64,000 nt of DNA from Rhodocytophaga rosea. Lineage in GTDB: Bacteria > Bacteroidota > Bacteroidia > Cytophagales > 172606-1. Positions 62,661 to 64,000 of the stretch are shown piece after piece; the stretch's first letter is position 1; each line of letters begins with the position of its first letter. Under the pieces are notes generated by a model that made no database searches, was not told the origin of the DNA, and was given only the letters and a program-made list of their open reading frames with translations. A program made the translations under genes and the position numbers. The stretch lies in assembly GCF_010119975.1 (NCBI RefSeq), contig NZ_CP048222.1, forward strand, positions 1,261,501 to 1,325,500, in the 5' to 3' direction.

Positions 62661-63281
62661 CTAAAAATTAAATCCAAAATCAAACCCGGGTTGAATAAAG
62701 TAGTTAGGCCATTTTTGTTCTGCTGCTTTAAAAGATTGTGGAACATTCGTTCTTACAGGCCAAGAACTAATTCCAATAGCGGGTTCAAAAAAGAACCGAT
62801 TTTTAAAAAACTTAAACTGGTAACCCAAATAGAAGTCCAGATATAATGTATATCCATTTCCAATCTTTTTATTATCCTCATCCAGATATTTTTCAAAAGC
62901 ATTCAACGCCTGAACGGATGTATAAGCTCCTTTCCACCAAAACCGCTGGTATCCAACTGTAGGTGCAAGTATGCGTGCATGACCGGGATAGTTTTCTCCC
63001 GGTGCATCAAATGAGGATGATCCAAAAGGGATACCTATTGGCCAGGAATAAATGGATCTTTTGAATCTAAAGGAAACAACATCTTTAGGGGTTATCCTGT
63101 ATCCAACATTTAATTGTACATACTCAGGATTGTTTGTTTTATCTAAATTACCCAATAAATATAGCGTGCTGCCAACAAACCACCGTTTATAAGTATTGTC
63201 TTGTTTGGCATTTTGAGCTTTGACTTGTAATGCGCTTGCCATTATTAAGGTCAAGGCGACCAATAGAATTTTCTTTTGCAT
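62661..63281 (-). CDS. Outer-membrane beta-barrel-like secreted protein, paralogue
   Basis: A 206-residue protein with leader MQKKILLVALTLIMASALQVKAQ. It shares most of its sequence pattern with the gene at 60085 (QDNTYKRWFVGSTLYLLGNLDK, VQLNVGYRITPKDVVSF, YQRFWWKGAYTSVQAL, FFKNRFFFEPAIGIS, terminal FDFGFNF). Tandem duplication and decay have produced two intact and one broken copy in this 3-kb stretch. Confidence 0.75.
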   Translation of the reverse strand: MQKKILLVALTLIMASALQVKAQNAKQDNTYKRWFVGSTLYLLGNLDKTNNPEYVQLNVGYRITPKDVVSFRFKRSIYSWPIGIPFGSSSFDAPGENYPGHARILAPTVGYQRFWWKGAYTSVQALNAFEKYLDEDNKKIGNGYTLYLDFYLGYQFKFFKNRFFFEPAIGISSWPVRTNVPQSFKAAEQKWPNYFIQPGFDFGFNF

Positions 63282-63330
63282 ATCAATACTACTACTTGTT
63301 TTTAATGATTCGTTCTTTGGTTTATTATTA

Positions 63331-63534
63331 CTATTCTACAGATGTATCAACTGAAATCAGTTTCAGATTTAAATCTCTTATCCGGTTTAGAATTCCATGC
63401 ATAAAAGCTTCATCTTTCATATTTCCGGAAAGGATCGTATTGTCTCCATCATATTTAAAATCCATCCCATCAAAGTAATTTTTCCATTTTTTATCAAGAT
63501 GCCCTCCGACCTTTATTTTTGTTATGTTTTTCAT
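63331..63534 (-). CDS. Small conserved-looking protein, unknown function
   Basis: A 67-residue protein: MKNITKIKVGGHLDKKWKNY, FDGMDFKYDGDNTILSGNMK, DEAFMHGILNRIRDLNLKLI, SVDTSVE. The pattern ending in HGILNRIRDLNLKLISV is common in small Bacteroidota proteins whose role is not known. The start at 63534 is chosen over an upstream ATG because the conserved-looking part begins there. It lies next to a LuxR-type regulator. Confidence 0.65.
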   Translation of the reverse strand: MKNITKIKVGGHLDKKWKNYFDGMDFKYDGDNTILSGNMKDEAFMHGILNRIRDLNLKLISVDTSVE

Positions 63535-63665
63535 ATGTATATGAATTACTACAAGACAAAGGTATAGCGCACCCATTAGGCAACAGTCACCCGAATGGGT
63601 GATTTTATGAGCAAATAAATTGGGTGAAGATAATTTTGTAGAGGAATTGGTGAGGGGCAGTTTTC

Positions 63666-64000
63666 CTAAATCAACTGGAATTCTTTTGCTTTCGCAACCG
63701 CTTTGGTTCGGCTGTTAACATCGAGTTTAAGGAAGATATTCTTTAAGTGAGTTTTAACCGTGTTAACAGAAACGAAAAGTTTATCTGCAATTTCAAGGTT
63801 GGTTAAGTTATCAGCAATAAGCTTTAGTGTATCGAGTTCGCGGTTGCTTAACTCAAAATTTGAAAGAATTTTTACGCGGTTTTGCTTTTTGTTAATAACA
63901 GATTTAAGTTTATCTACAAATGCCTTCGAAATTTTTGTTTTGGTGGTTGCTTGTATTTTATACGCTTCAACCAATAGATTATTTGTAGTAGGTAGGTCAA
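63666..64000 (-). CDS. LuxR-type regulator, C-terminal part (cut by window edge)
   Basis: The frame is open from the window edge. The visible residues end in a full LuxR/GerE helix-turn-helix: LSNRELDTLKLIADNLTNLEIADKLFVSVNTVKTHLKNIFLKLDVNSRTKAVAKAKEFQLI. The upstream part (LLVEAYKIQATTKTKISKAFVDKLKSVINKK) is helical, as in MalT-like regulators, but the sensor domain lies outside the window. The first internal start candidate (TTG at 63974) is probably not the real start. Confidence 0.85.
   Translation of the reverse strand, partial: DLPTTNNLLVEAYKIQATTKTKISKAFVDKLKSVINKKQNRVKILSNFELSNRELDTLKLIADNLTNLEIADKLFVSVNTVKTHLKNIFLKLDVNSRTKAVAKAKEFQLI

Overview
The window looks like chromosome from a member of the Bacteroidota, most likely a Cytophagales-type organism. 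The support is a type IX secretion sorting domain, a hybrid two-component system with a reg_prop sensor and AraC output, DUF1080 and PmoA-like sugar proteins, many small lipoproteins, and the absence of obvious Shine-Dalgarno sites. No species is claimed.

Positions 1-8131 are ordinary chromosome: the end of an AraC regulator, a secreted alpha/beta hydrolase, a minus-strand four-gene set (TIM-barrel isomerase, DUF1080 hydrolase, Gfo/Idh/MocA oxidoreductase, PmoA-like protein) that fits periplasmic 3-keto-sugar processing, and an SDR dehydrogenase. A tRNA-Thr(CGT) at 8132-8204 marks the left end of a genomic island. The last 40 bases shared with the tRNA recur at 42032-42071, and both ends carry a similar box of about 70 bp. 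The island is therefore about 33.9 kb. Its own integrase next to the tRNA is truncated by an ISL3 fragment.

Inside the island, 10554-33960 is an integron-like gene-cassette array. Roughly nineteen cassettes, mostly single small minus-strand genes (lipoproteins, small membrane proteins, a ParE toxin-antitoxin pair, an NHL-repeat protein), are separated by about 95-bp imperfect palindromes that start with a YYYAAY-like core and end with GTTR. The two ends of nearly every cassette are inverted copies of one another over about 10 bp and differ from cassette to cassette, which is the signature of integron cassettes and attC sites. At the array head (34117-36666, minus) lies a tyrosine recombinase with a full R-K-HxxR-H-Y set. 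It is fused to three N-terminal HARP-like repeats and is split by an IS5 element; it points in the same direction as the cassettes (inverse-integron layout). It is followed upstream by a small gene and a 1506-aa exonuclease-RecQ-UvrD helicase. The array attracts mobile DNA at its recombination cores: three copies of an IS91-like HUH transposon that carries its own tyrosine recombinase, an IS110 element, a 3' group II intron remnant, and an IS21 nested in one IS91 copy.

From 42072 to the end is chromosome again: a TraB/GumN protein, a 1584-aa type IX-secreted PA14/propeller protein next to a hybrid sensor kinase, IS5 and decayed IS3/IS1182 elements, an rRNA methyltransferase frameshifted in its NPPY motif, a CPBP protease, and a run of small outer-membrane and lipoprotein genes with paralogous remnants, ending in a LuxR-type regulator cut by the window edge.
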